From: Niabella yanshanensis
GTDB taxonomy: Bacteria > Bacteroidota > Bacteroidia > Chitinophagales > Chitinophagaceae
Reading direction: 5' to 3'
DNA length: 64,000 nucleotides
NCBI RefSeq assembly: GCF_034424215.1
Contig: NZ_CP139960.1
Span: forward strand, 5,394,001 to 5,458,000
Below, piece after piece: positions 20,042 through 28,572 of this stretch (its first letter is position 1; each line of letters begins with the position of its first letter). The notes beneath the pieces are model-generated. The model saw only the letters and a list, made by a program, of their open reading frames with translations, was not told the origin of the DNA and searched no databases. The translations under genes were made by a program, and so were the position numbers.

Positions 20042-21172
20042 TTAATTGAATTTTTTTAAATCTTCTAATGAGATGCGGTTTTCGTATATCGCCTTCCCTA
20101 CAATCACTCCCGAACATCCCACTTCTTTCAATATTTCAAGATCTTCAATTGAGCTTACACCTCCACTGGCGATCAGGCTAATACCTTCCACGTTGTCCAG
20201 TATCTTTTTGTACAGGTCGTTAGAACTGCCTTGCAGCAAGCCGTCTTTGCTGATGTCGGTGCAAAAGAACTGTAGCACACCTTTGGAGGCATAGTTGCGG
20301 ATGAAGTCGATAATGTTGATGTCTGTAGCAACAGTCCAACCTTTGATCTGTATCTTTTCATCCAGTACATCAGCGCCCAGTATAAATTTTTCAACTCCAT
20401 AAGCTTGGAACCAGTCGGTCAGCAATGCCTCGTTTTTTACGGCTACACTTCCGATAGCCGCATAGGCAGCACCCGAATTAAAAGTTATAGCCAGGCTTTC
20501 GTTAGAGCTGATACCTCCACTAAAGTCGATCTTTAAGCTGGTTTTACCGGCAACCTGTTCCAGTACTTTCCAGTTCCTCACTTCACCCGCTTTCGCTCCA
20601 TCCAGGTCTACCAGGTGTAGTCTTTTTAAACCCGCGTCTTCAAAGCCTTTGGCCACTTCCAACGGGTTTTCATTATATACTGTTTTTTGTGCATAGTCGC
20701 CTTTGCTAAGGCGTACACATTTACCATCTATAATATCTATTGCGGGTATAATTTCCATTTTTTGTTGATTCAGTTTCTTTTCCATTACGATAAAATCTTG
20801 TCCCAATGCCTGCCAGGATTGGGCTACAGCCTGCATGCCCATTTTCTCGTACAAACCGGTAGCAGTTAAGCGGGCATTGCACCACAGCCTTTGTACTTTT
20901 TTTTGCTGCGCCAGTTGGTCTATATAATTTAACAATGAGGTTGCCAGGCCTTTTCCCTGCCAGTCTTTACGGGTGGCCAGTTTGCGAAATTGCATCTCCC
21001 GCCCGTTCTGAAAAACAGATACTACGGATACAAGCTCACCCGTTTTATAAATACCCAGGTGTATACCTAACTCATCATCTTTTAATTTTACCACATCAGC
21101 AGGGTAGTTCGGATACATTACTTCATGTCTCAATAACCACACTTCGGATAAGGGGACTGGTCTTATATCCAT
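20042..21172 (-). CDS. hisA: GNAT acetyltransferase fused to HisA (ProFAR isomerase)
   Basis: One uninterrupted 376-residue frame holds two domains. Residues 1-~136 are a GNAT acetyltransferase with the acetyl-CoA loop RKDWQGKGLATSLL (~69-82) and NARLTATGLYEKMGM. Residues 139-376 are a complete HisA barrel: MEIIPAIDIIDGKCVRLSKG, DLDGAKAGE, FSGGISSNE, CTDISKDGLLQG and IASGGVSSIEDL. HisA converts ProFAR to PRFAR, step 4 of histidine synthesis. The HisA Met139 codon at 20758 could also be an internal start, giving free HisA. The gene begins 1 base after hisH ends. The role of the GNAT domain is unknown. Confidence 0.93.
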   Translation of the reverse strand: MDIRPVPLSEVWLLRHEVMYPNYPADVVKLKDDELGIHLGIYKTGELVSVVSVFQNGREMQFRKLATRKDWQGKGLATSLLNYIDQLAQQKKVQRLWCNARLTATGLYEKMGMQAVAQSWQALGQDFIVMEKKLNQQKMEIIPAIDIIDGKCVRLSKGDYAQKTVYNENPLEVAKGFEDAGLKRLHLVDLDGAKAGEVRNWKVLEQVAGKTSLKIDFSGGISSNESLAITFNSGAAYAAIGSVAVKNEALLTDWFQAYGVEKFILGADVLDEKIQIKGWTVATDINIIDFIRNYASKGVLQFFCTDISKDGLLQGSSNDLYKKILDNVEGISLIASGGVSSIEDLEILKEVGCSGVIVGKAIYENRISLEDLKKFN

Positions 21173-21173
21173 A

Positions 21174-21758
21174 TTAAAGCGCTAAAAAGTTTTTAAGGAT
21201 CTGCTCACCCGTTTCAGCACTTTTCTCCGGGTGGAATTGTACACCGTAAAAATTGTCTCTTGCCAACGCACAGCTAAAATCAATTTCATAATTCGAAGTA
21301 GCAATAGAACTGTTGCTCAGTTCAGCGTAATAGCTATGAACAAAATAACAATAGCTATTGTCGGCAACTCCTTTAAAAAGCGGGTTGTCTTTTACATGTA
21401 TATTATTCCAGCCAATCTGGGGTATTTTTAAAGTATCACTGGTGAATTTTTTGACTTCAACATCAAACAGGCCCAGGCATGGGGTATCGTTTTCTTCGCT
21501 GTGATTGCACAATAATTGCATGCCCAGGCAAATACCCAATAGGGGCTGTGTCGCCGATTGAATCACCTGGTCTAAATTACGCTCTTTCAGGTAACCCATG
21601 GCAGTGCTGGCTTCTCCTACCCCGGGGAAAATAATTTTGTCAGCCGAAAGGATTGATTCCTTGTCATCAGTGACAACTGCTTGCGCCCCTATGCGTTCCA
21701 GTGCAAAAAGCACGGATTGTATATTCCCGGCGTTATATTTTATAATAACCGTTTTCAT
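21174..21758 (-). CDS. hisH: Imidazole glycerol phosphate synthase, glutaminase subunit
   Basis: The 194-residue class I glutamine amidotransferase has the oxyanion region FPGVGEAS, the nucleophile Cys in LLGICLGMQLL and the His-Glu pair in GVQFHPEKSAETG. It supplies ammonia to HisF. Stop and start codons are 1 base from both neighbours (NUDIX upstream, GNAT-hisA downstream), indicating translational coupling. Confidence 0.97.
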   Translation of the reverse strand: MKTVIIKYNAGNIQSVLFALERIGAQAVVTDDKESILSADKIIFPGVGEASTAMGYLKERNLDQVIQSATQPLLGICLGMQLLCNHSEENDTPCLGLFDVEVKKFTSDTLKIPQIGWNNIHVKDNPLFKGVADNSYCYFVHSYYAELSNSSIATSNYEIDFSCALARDNFYGVQFHPEKSAETGEQILKNFLAL

Positions 21759-21759
21759 A

Positions 21760-22200
21760 TTACCTTAAAAATACTTTTTGTTCTTTACTAAGCGCATCCG
21801 AAAGCCAATACGGATTGATTTGGGCCATGTCTACCGGCATATTATCAATGTTGAAGAATTCTAGTGCAGCTGTTTCCTGGTTGAAAAAATCGAGATCTAT
21901 TTTTTCTTCTATTATTGCTTCAAAATAGGAGGTTACATACTGCACGGTCCTGTCGCCATACCGGTAGGTTTGCGAAGCCGGCGATGAATATACTCCAATA
22001 AGGCGGAGGATAATGGCCTTTGAATTGGTCTCTTCTTTAATCTCTCTCTTAATTGCTTCTTCAACTGTTTCCCCAAATTCTACATGGCCAGATATGATAC
22101 CCCACTGGTCAACGTCTCTTCGTTTTTGTAATAGTACTTCTCCTGCGTCATTAAATACAATAGCTGCTACTGCGGGCAATATTTGTAAAGAAGTGTTCAT
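21760..22200 (-). CDS. NUDIX hydrolase inside the his operon
   Basis: The 146-residue protein carries the Nudix box GHVEFGETVEEAIKREIKEE, reaching TNS (consensus Gx5Ex7REUxEExGU, here with a Thr-Asn after EE). It hydrolyses a nucleoside diphosphate-linked compound, substrate undetermined. It is packed between hisB (16 bases) and hisH (1 base), so it is cotranscribed with the pathway. A house-cleaning or PR-ATP-related role is only a guess. Confidence 0.9.
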   Translation of the reverse strand: MNTSLQILPAVAAIVFNDAGEVLLQKRRDVDQWGIISGHVEFGETVEEAIKREIKEETNSKAIILRLIGVYSSPASQTYRYGDRTVQYVTSYFEAIIEEKIDLDFFNQETAALEFFNIDNMPVDMAQINPYWLSDALSKEQKVFLR

Positions 22201-22216
22201 ATACTGTTAAACAATT

Positions 22217-23356
22217 TTATAAAGTTCCTTTTGTTGTGGGTAGCTGCTCATTACCAGGAGTTCTTTTGATCGCCATTTTGATCGCCTTCGCCAGTCCTTT
22301 AAAAATAGCTTCAATTTTATGATGTTCATTCTCTCCTTCAGCTTTAATATTCAGGTTGCATTTCGAACCATCGCTGAAAGATTTAAAAAAGTGATAGAAC
22401 ATTTCTGTAGGCATTTCACCGATTCTTTCTCTTTTGAATTCGGCATCCCACACCAACCAGGGGCGTCCGCCAAAGTCGATCGCTACCTGTGCCAGGCAAT
22501 CATCCATAGGTAATAAGAACCCGTAACGCTCAATGCCGGCCTTGTTCCCCAGCGCAAATTGAAAAGCTTCTCCCAGTGCAATGGCAGTATCTTCTATCGT
22601 GTGATGCTCATCAATATGCAGGTCTCCTTTGGTAATGATTTTCAAGTTGATGCCACTGTGACGGCCCAGCTGATGGAGCATGTGGTCGAAAAAGCCCAAT
22701 CCGGTTTCTATTTCGCAAATACCGGTTCCATCAAGATTGATCTCGATGTCAATTTTAGTTTCGTTGGTATTACGGGTATGTTGAATCACGCGTTCTTTTT
22801 GCTGGAGAAAGCCGTAAATATCTTCCCAGCTTTTTGTCTTCAAAACAATAGTGGTTTCCAGTGCTTTCAAACTGTCGGAGATCTCAGCCGAACCTAAAGA
22901 TTCATCAATATTCAGCCAGATACCTTTACTGCCCAGGTTTTTAGCCAGTTGTATATCAGTAATTCTGTCACCAATTACATAAGAATTATCAAGGTCGTAA
23001 TCAGGGTTGTTCATATACTTCGCAAGTAAACCGGTGCCCGGCTTACGGGTGGGGGCATTGTCTGCCGGATAAGTTTTGTCTATCAAAACTTCATCGAAAA
23101 CAATTCCTTCACTTTCGAGGTTGCGCATTACCAGTTCCTGGTAAGGCCAGAATGTATTTTCCGGAAAGGCATCGCTGCCCAGGCCGTCCTGGTTGGTGAT
23201 CATCACCAGCTCAAAATCCATATCACGCGCTATTTTCCCCATCCAGGTAAACATACCGGGGTAAAATGTTATTTTTTCTATGGAATCCAGCTGGTAGGTA
23301 GGGGGCGCCTCGTTAATTAATGTGCCGTCTCTATCAATAAATAAAACTTTTTTCAT
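22217..23356 (-). CDS. hisB: Bifunctional histidinol-phosphatase / imidazoleglycerol-phosphate dehydratase
   Basis: From the ATG at 23356 the product is 379 residues, beginning [18 protein letters not shown] two codons upstream is less likely as start. The N-terminal HAD phosphatase has the nucleophile motif [15 protein letters not shown] and [14 protein letters not shown]. The C-terminal dehydratase has the metal-binding motifs [27 protein letters not shown] and [10 protein letters not shown]. It catalyses steps 6 and 8, as in the two-domain enzyme of Enterobacteria. It overlaps or abuts the end of hisC. Confidence 0.96.
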   Translation of the reverse strand: MKKVLFIDRDGTLINEAPPTYQLDSIEKITFYPGMFTWMGKIARDMDFELVMITNQDGLGSDAFPENTFWPYQELVMRNLESEGIVFDEVLIDKTYPADNAPTRKPGTGLLAKYMNNPDYDLDNSYVIGDRITDIQLAKNLGSKGIWLNIDESLGSAEISDSLKALETTIVLKTKSWEDIYGFLQQKERVIQHTRNTNETKIDIEINLDGTGICEIETGLGFFDHMLHQLGRHSGINLKIITKGDLHIDEHHTIEDTAIALGEAFQFALGNKAGIERYGFLLPMDDCLAQVAIDFGGRPWLVWDAEFKRERIGEMPTEMFYHFFKSFSDGSKCNLNIKAEGENEHHKIEAIFKGLAKAIKMAIKRTPGNEQLPTTKGTL

Positions 23357-23358
23357 TG

Positions 23359-24432
23359 TCAAACAGTATAATTTTTTAATGCTTCAATCAATGCCTGGTT
23401 TTCAGCTGCTGTGCCTACGGTAATACGCAGGCAGCCCTCACATCCTTTAGTGGTATTCCGGTTTCTTACAATAATACCTTTGGATTGCAAATAACTAAAA
23501 ACATTATGGGCATCTGTTATTTTCACTAACAGGAAATTGGCGTCTGATGGGAATATCTTTTCAGTGAGTGGAACTTTTGCTAATTCAGTTTCTAACCAGC
23601 TACGTTGTTCAATGGTCGTTTTTGTCCACTGGTTTACCTGCTCTACATGGGTTAAAGCCTGTAACGCCAGCTGCTGGGTTGCTTCGTTAATATTGTAAGG
23701 ATACTTTACATTATTCATCAGGTTGATGATTTCCTTGCTTCCAAAGGCGAGGCCCAGGCGCAAGGCCGCCAATCCCCAGGCTTTGGATAAAGTTTGCATC
23801 ACCACCAGGTTCGGGTAATCCATTAATTGCTGCACAAATGTTTTCTGACGGGCATAGTTGATATAAGCTTCATCAATAACCACGATACCATCAAAGTTAT
23901 TCAGTATAATTTCAATATCCTGGCGGGTAATGCTGTTGCCTGTTGGATTATTAGGAGAGCAGATGAAAATGATCTTGGTAAAATCATCGATGGCGTCTGC
24001 TATAGCCTGTATATCCATCTGGTAATTGTTGTCCAGTGGAACCTCCTTTACTTTGATGTTATTGATCGCAGCGCATACACTGTACATTCCATAAGTAGGG
24101 GGTAGCGTGATAATGTTGTCAACACCCGGTTCGCAAAATATACGCATTAATACATCAATAGCTTCGTCACTGCCATTGCCCGCAAATATGTTTTCAACAG
24201 GCACTCCTTTAATCTCGCTGATGCGTTGTTTAAAACTGAGCTGTAAGGGATCAGGATATCGGTTCAATGACTCATGTAAGTTACCAATATCCAATGTTAC
24301 CGGTGAGCCTAAAGCATTTTCATTGGCATCAAGCATTACACTGGCTTCCCCGGTAAATTCATGCCTTGCAGTAGTATATGGAGCAAGGTTTTTAATATTG
24401 TCTCTTATCAGGTAGTCTAAATTGAATTCCAT
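23359..24432 (-). CDS. hisC: Histidinol-phosphate aminotransferase
   Basis: The 357-residue class I/II PLP aminotransferase has ANENALGSP near the N-terminus, [34 protein letters not shown] and the Schiff-base Lys in [15 protein letters not shown]. The C-terminal Arg region is FLLVKITD and GCLRITVGT. It converts imidazole acetol phosphate to histidinol phosphate. Its stop codon lies just before the hisB start. Confidence 0.96.
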   Translation of the reverse strand: MEFNLDYLIRDNIKNLAPYTTARHEFTGEASVMLDANENALGSPVTLDIGNLHESLNRYPDPLQLSFKQRISEIKGVPVENIFAGNGSDEAIDVLMRIFCEPGVDNIITLPPTYGMYSVCAAINNIKVKEVPLDNNYQMDIQAIADAIDDFTKIIFICSPNNPTGNSITRQDIEIILNNFDGIVVIDEAYINYARQKTFVQQLMDYPNLVVMQTLSKAWGLAALRLGLAFGSKEIINLMNNVKYPYNINEATQQLALQALTHVEQVNQWTKTTIEQRSWLETELAKVPLTEKIFPSDANFLLVKITDAHNVFSYLQSKGIIVRNRNTTKGCEGCLRITVGTAAENQALIEALKNYTV

Positions 24433-24467
24433 TGTTATAAAATTAATCGTTCATATCTTAAGAAGCA

Positions 24468-25736
24468 TTAGAGTCGGATCTTAACCGCGTTACTATGCGC
24501 CTGTAGTCCTTCGGCTTCAGCCATAGTAGTAACTGTTTTGGCTATGTTATGTAAACCGTCTTTAGTTAATTGCTGGAAAGTGATCTTCTTATAAAAGCTA
24601 TCCAGTGATACGCCACTGTAAGCCGTTGCATACCCGTTAGTTGGCAGGGTATGATTGGTGCCGCTGGCATAATCACCCACACTTTCAGGTGAATAGTTGC
24701 CAATAAATACGGAGCCCGCTGTGGTGATCTGTTTTAAAACAGTGTTGCTGGTCTTGCAGGCCAGTATCAGGTGCTCCGGAGCATATAGATTTGAAAATGC
24801 AATAGCATCACTCACGGTATTTAACACTACAAACCTTGCAAATTGCAGGGCCAGCAGTGCTATATCCTTGCGGGGAAGTTCTGCCAGCTGAAGCGCGATG
24901 GCTGCCTGTACCTTCGTTGCAATATCGAGAGTGGTGCAGGCCAGTATTACCTGTGAATCAGGACCGTGTTCTGCCTGGGCTAACAGGTCAGCCGCCACAA
25001 ATTCGGGTACCGATGTTTCGTCTGCAATTACCAAAACCTCCGAAGGGCCCGCAGGCATGTCAATGGCTACTTTGGTTTGAAGAATTTGTTTGGCGGCGGT
25101 CACATACTGGTTGCCCGGACCAAATATCTTAAATACGGAAGGAATCGTTTTAGTTCCGTAAGCCATGGCAGCAATAGCCTGTGCCCCCCCGGTTTTAAAA
25201 ATCTTGCTGATACCGCATACAGAGGCTGCATACAATATAGCATCGTTGATTTTGCCATTTTTATCGGGTGGTGTGCATAAAATAACCTCCTGGCATCCCG
25301 CGATCAAAGCAGGAACGCCCAACATTAAAACCGTGGAGAACAGGGGCGCAGAGCCTCCCGGGATATACAGGCCTACTTTATCAATAGCCCTTGCTTCCCT
25401 CCAGCACAGGATGCCCTTGGTAGTTTCTGTTTTTACCACAGCCTGTTTTTGCGTGGCATGAAATTTCTGGATATTATTTTTGGCCTGCTGTATGGCTTTC
25501 TTAAGCTGGGGGGCAATATTCTTGGTGGCTGCAGCTATTTCCTTTGCCGACACCTGCAGGCTTTTCAGTATTACTCCGTCAAACTTTTCTGCGTAACTTT
25601 TCAGGGCCGCATCACCATTGTTGGCCACATCATAAATAATCGCATTAACAGTGGCCTGTATAGTATTGCTATTCTGCAGGGGCCGCTGGCAAATCGCAGG
25701 CCAGGCTTTAGAAGAGGGATATTTATAGAGTTTCAA
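24468..25736 (-). CDS. hisD: Histidinol dehydrogenase
   Basis: The 422-residue enzyme oxidises histidinol to histidine in two NAD-dependent steps. Visible motifs are GLYIPGGSAPLFSTVLMLG, IFGPGNQYVTAAKQ, DMPAGPSEVLVIAD, LLAQAEHGPDSQ, YAPEHLIL and GSVFIGNYSPESVGDYASGT. No in-frame ATG exists near the conserved N-terminus and an in-frame TAA lies upstream, so translation probably begins at TTG 25736 (MKLYKYPSSKAW). It is separated from hisG by 102 bases. Confidence 0.96.
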   Translation of the reverse strand: MKLYKYPSSKAWPAICQRPLQNSNTIQATVNAIIYDVANNGDAALKSYAEKFDGVILKSLQVSAKEIAAATKNIAPQLKKAIQQAKNNIQKFHATQKQAVVKTETTKGILCWREARAIDKVGLYIPGGSAPLFSTVLMLGVPALIAGCQEVILCTPPDKNGKINDAILYAASVCGISKIFKTGGAQAIAAMAYGTKTIPSVFKIFGPGNQYVTAAKQILQTKVAIDMPAGPSEVLVIADETSVPEFVAADLLAQAEHGPDSQVILACTTLDIATKVQAAIALQLAELPRKDIALLALQFARFVVLNTVSDAIAFSNLYAPEHLILACKTSNTVLKQITTAGSVFIGNYSPESVGDYASGTNHTLPTNGYATAYSGVSLDSFYKKITFQQLTKDGLHNIAKTVTTMAEAEGLQAHSNAVKIRL

Positions 25737-25838
25737 ATTATTGGGGTTTTAATGGTGAGTGGGGATGTTTGAAAGAAGCATTATTGCTTATAGCACATCC
25801 TTTCAACCTGTCAACCTTTAAACTGGTTACCTGGCTAT

Positions 25839-26696
25839 TTACTCGATGATCTTTTCAATGGGTAAGATCAGTATACCCTCTGCACCTGCTGATTTTATTT
25901 TTTCGATGACATTCCAGAAGTCGTTTTCACCAATTACAGAATGAATAGAAGACCAGCCTTCTTTAGCCAAGGGAACAATGGTAGGGCTGTTGATGCCGGG
26001 CAGGTATTTGCAGATTTTTTCAATGCTGCTATTGGGTGCATTCAATAATACATATTTATTATACTTCGCTTTTTTTACCGAACGGATACGGAATAAAAGC
26101 TGTTCTAAGAGTGCTGTTCTTTTTTTGGAAATGTTTTTACCGGAAATAAGAACCGCTTCAGATTTCAGGATAGTTTCGTATTCATACAGCTCATTGCTGA
26201 ATAGTGTGCTGCCACTGCTTACCAAATCGCAGATAGCATCGGCCAAACCTATACGGGGCGCTATTTCCACAGAGCCGCTGATTTCATGGATATCAGCTTT
26301 TAGCTTATTTTTCTTTAACCACCCTTGCAGGATAATCGGATAGCTGGTAGCAATTTTAATCCCATCTAATGCCTGTATATTTTTAGGCTTTTTACCCTTA
26401 GGTAAGGCAATGGATAAACGGCATTTTCCATAACCCAGCCGCTCAACAATTTCTGTTTCTTTATTTTTTTCAAGCACCACGTTCTCTCCAACAAAGCCAA
26501 TATCTGCTACACCGTCCTGTACATACTCCGGGATATCGTCGTCACGCAAAAACAGTATTTCTGCGTCAAAATTCTCAGTACTTATTTTTAACTGGTTATT
26601 TCCCGCAGGTACGCCTATTCCGCATTCTTTCAGCAGCTTAAGGGAGTCTTCACTGAGTCTGCCTGATTTTTGTACCGCGATTCGTAGCTTTTCCAT
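25839..26696 (-). CDS. hisG: ATP phosphoribosyltransferase, long form
   Basis: The 285-residue enzyme catalyses the committed first step, joining ATP and PRPP. It shows LRIAVQKSGRLSEDSLKLL at the N-terminus, IGFVGENVVLEK, the PRPP-binding block GLADAICDLVSSGSTL, and a C-terminal ACT-like regulatory domain (~210-285) typical of the HisG long form that needs no HisZ. It is the first structural gene of the operon and lies directly behind the leader peptide and attenuator. Confidence 0.96.
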   Translation of the reverse strand: MEKLRIAVQKSGRLSEDSLKLLKECGIGVPAGNNQLKISTENFDAEILFLRDDDIPEYVQDGVADIGFVGENVVLEKNKETEIVERLGYGKCRLSIALPKGKKPKNIQALDGIKIATSYPIILQGWLKKNKLKADIHEISGSVEIAPRIGLADAICDLVSSGSTLFSNELYEYETILKSEAVLISGKNISKKRTALLEQLLFRIRSVKKAKYNKYVLLNAPNSSIEKICKYLPGINSPTIVPLAKEGWSSIHSVIGENDFWNVIEKIKSAGAEGILILPIEKIIE

Positions 26697-26730
26697 TTTT
26701 TTGTTTTTATTTTTTGATCACCTGGTTTTT

Positions 26731-26764
26731 GAAAATAAAAAAGGCTTACAAACTGTAAGCCTTT
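26731..26764 (-). terminator. Attenuator terminator of the his operon
   Basis: On the minus strand, AAAGGCTTAC and GTAAGCCTTT pair perfectly (plus 26755-26764 and 26740-26749) around AGTTT, followed by TTTTATTTT. It lies between the leader peptide and hisG. Its 5' arm GGCTTAC is also complementary to GTAAGCC around the leader stop codon, giving a competing antiterminator. Confidence 0.85.
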
Positions 26765-26792
26765 ATATAAGTTGATACATAGCACCACCGGC

Positions 26793-26846
26793 TTACTGCT
26801 GTAAGTTTGTAAAATGATGATGGATATGTATATTGCTAAGTGTCAT
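26793..26846 (-). CDS. hisL: His operon leader peptide
   Basis: An ATG-to-TAA frame encodes 17 residues, MTLSNIHIHHHFTNLQQ, with four His codons within five positions (7, 9, 10, 11). It is immediately followed by hairpin segments. CTTAC-AGCA-GTAAG covers its last codons (segments 1:2), GTAAGCC can instead pair with GGCTTAC downstream (2:3), and the latter forms the terminator with GTAAGCC (3:4). A ribosome stalled on His codons would cover segment 1 and favour antitermination; one reaching the stop codon would cover segment 2 and favour termination. This is the classical layout of histidine attenuation. Confidence 0.88.
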   Translation of the reverse strand: MTLSNIHIHHHFTNLQQ

Positions 26847-26853
26847 TGCGCGG

Positions 26854-26861
26854 CAAATATA
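26854..26861 (-). promoter_or_regulatory. Candidate -7 promoter box of the his operon
   Basis: The minus strand reads TATATTTG, matching TAnnTTTG, only 8 bases before the leader-peptide ATG. If used, the leader would be nearly leaderless. No -33 element is evident. Confidence 0.45.
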
Positions 26862-27021
26862 GAAACTAATTGAATAGAATAGTAGATTTTAGTTGAAAAA
26901 ATGAAAATTATTTATTGACTGCCGCATTTCTCTTGATTTTTAAAGGATGGGTATCTGATCTATAACCCGGTAAGGGTATTATCGGCTATTTATCCGATAC
27001 TATTTATTATTGGCTTCTGAG

Positions 27022-27041
27022 CCGATATTTTGTAATATCGG
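27022..27041. promoter_or_regulatory. Palindromic candidate operator upstream of satD
   Basis: CCGATATT (27022-27029) and AATATCGG (27034-27041) form a perfect 8-bp inverted repeat around TTGT. A further GCGATATT half-site follows at 27050-27057. It lies ~90 bases before satD, whose product has a C-terminal helix-turn-helix-like region, so autoregulation is plausible. Confidence 0.5.
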
Positions 27042-27132
27042 TGATATGAGCGATATTTAGGTAGTGAATGGAAGGGAAACCTCAACGAGGTTGAGGACGT
27101 ATGATCAGATTGGAAGCTAAAATTAAAATGAA

Positions 27133-27732
27133 ATGACGGCGGTAATTACGGGTGATATCGTAAATTCAAGAACTGAAACGGCTACCAAATGGCAGCCGTT
27201 GCTAAAAGCGGTGTTAAACCAGTATGGTAAAGAACCGAAGAGCTGGGAAATTTACAGGGGCGACAGCTTTCAACTGCGCCTGGTGCCCGATAGTGCCTTA
27301 ATAGCGGCAATACATATAAAAAGTACGATCAGGCAACTGGCGAATCTGGATGTGCGTATGGCAATAGGAATAGGCACTATAGATACAGAGGCTAAAAAGG
27401 TAACTGAAGTAACCGGCGAAGCGTTCATCCGCTCGGGAAGCCGTTTTGATGAAATAGGAAAGCAAATGCTGGTGATAGATACCGGGCAACCCGAATTAAA
27501 TGAAACGTTGAATTTAATGATTAGCCTCGCACTGCTGACCCTGAACAGCTGGAGTGAAACCGTTGCAACAGCCATTAAAACCAGCATCGAAAACCCTCAT
27601 AAAAACCAGAGCGAACTGGCTGAAATCCTGCAAAAAACGCAAAGTAGTATCAGCGAGGCTTTAAAAAGAGGGGGATATGATGAAGTTAAGAAACTGAATA
27701 AATACTATCAATCTAAGATCGGGCAGCTATGA
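27133..27732 (+). CDS. SatD family protein
   Basis: The 199-residue protein begins MTAVITGDIVNSRTE, with WEIYRGDSFQLRL and RMAIGIGTIDTE, the pattern of the SatD family. It ends with a winged-helix-like segment (HKNQSELAEILQKTQSSISE, followed by ALKRGG). The N-terminal part resembles a nucleotidyl-cyclase-like fold. The family is poorly characterised; the name comes from the acid-tolerance sat operon of streptococci. Its stop overlaps the start of the next gene (ATGA), so the two are translationally coupled. Confidence 0.8.
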   Translation: MTAVITGDIVNSRTETATKWQPLLKAVLNQYGKEPKSWEIYRGDSFQLRLVPDSALIAAIHIKSTIRQLANLDVRMAIGIGTIDTEAKKVTEVTGEAFIRSGSRFDEIGKQMLVIDTGQPELNETLNLMISLALLTLNSWSETVATAIKTSIENPHKNQSELAEILQKTQSSISEALKRGGYDEVKKLNKYYQSKIGQL

Positions 27733-28448
27733 TGATACTTTTCCTGAAATTACTGTTGGCGCATCTGTTGGGGGACTTTGTCTTTCAGCCTACATCCTGG
27801 GTGATGGATAAAAGAAAACATAAAAACCGGTCTCCCTATTTATATATACACCTGGCGGTCCACGCTGTTCTTTTGGCTATCGTGTTACAATTCGATACCC
27901 AATACTGGCTGGGAGCTTTATGCATTTTGATAAGCCATTACCTGGTAGATTGGGCAAAGCTGGAATTGCAGGGGAAATGGAAGGACGGTTATTTGTTTTT
28001 TGCAGATCAGGCCATTCATATAGCTGTATTATTGGCCGTAGCCATACTCTATGCTAACTCAGGCATCAATTGGGCAGATCTTTTTGCTTCCAAACACCTG
28101 CTGTTACTATGCGCTGTCATTACCGTTACCTATACTGCATCTGTAAGTATGCGGGTTATAATGGACTATTGGAAAGTAAAGGATGATGAAGCGGCCGACT
28201 CTCTGACCAGGGCCGGAAAGTATATAGGTATGATCGAACGGCTACTGGTTTTTTTATTTGTAATTTTAAATCAATGGTCGGCTATTGGCTTTTTAATCGC
28301 CGCCAAGTCTATTTTGCGTTTCAGCGATCTGTCTAAGGCCAAAGACCGGAAACTTACAGAGTATATCATAATCGGCACGCTGTTGAGTATCGCTATTGCA
28401 ATTATTACAGGATTACTGTATAAGTATGTGCTGCAGTTTTTAAATTGA
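27729..28448 (+). CDS. DUF3307 membrane protein
   Basis: The 239-residue protein has several membrane segments (LLLAHLLGDFVFQPTSW at the start, then ~45-70, ~95-115, ~125-145, ~175-200 and ~215-237). LLAHLLGDFVFQ, YLYIHLAVHAVLL and ISHYLVDWAK are DUF3307 hallmarks, with conserved His and Asp in membrane-embedded positions. It overlaps satD by 4 bases; the pairing of these families suggests a joint function that is not defined. Confidence 0.82.
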   Translation: MMILFLKLLLAHLLGDFVFQPTSWVMDKRKHKNRSPYLYIHLAVHAVLLAIVLQFDTQYWLGALCILISHYLVDWAKLELQGKWKDGYLFFADQAIHIAVLLAVAILYANSGINWADLFASKHLLLLCAVITVTYTASVSMRVIMDYWKVKDDEAADSLTRAGKYIGMIERLLVFLFVILNQWSAIGFLIAAKSILRFSDLSKAKDRKLTEYIIIGTLLSIAIAIITGLLYKYVLQFLN

Positions 28449-28572
28449 AGTAATCAAGACCAGCAAGACCAGGTAGAATGCCCAAATACCGGATAAATTT
28501 GGGTTTTGTTTAAAAGGAAAATTCTGATCTTCAGCACAAGTTTCTTTATCTTAGCCGCCTTTAAATATTGTT

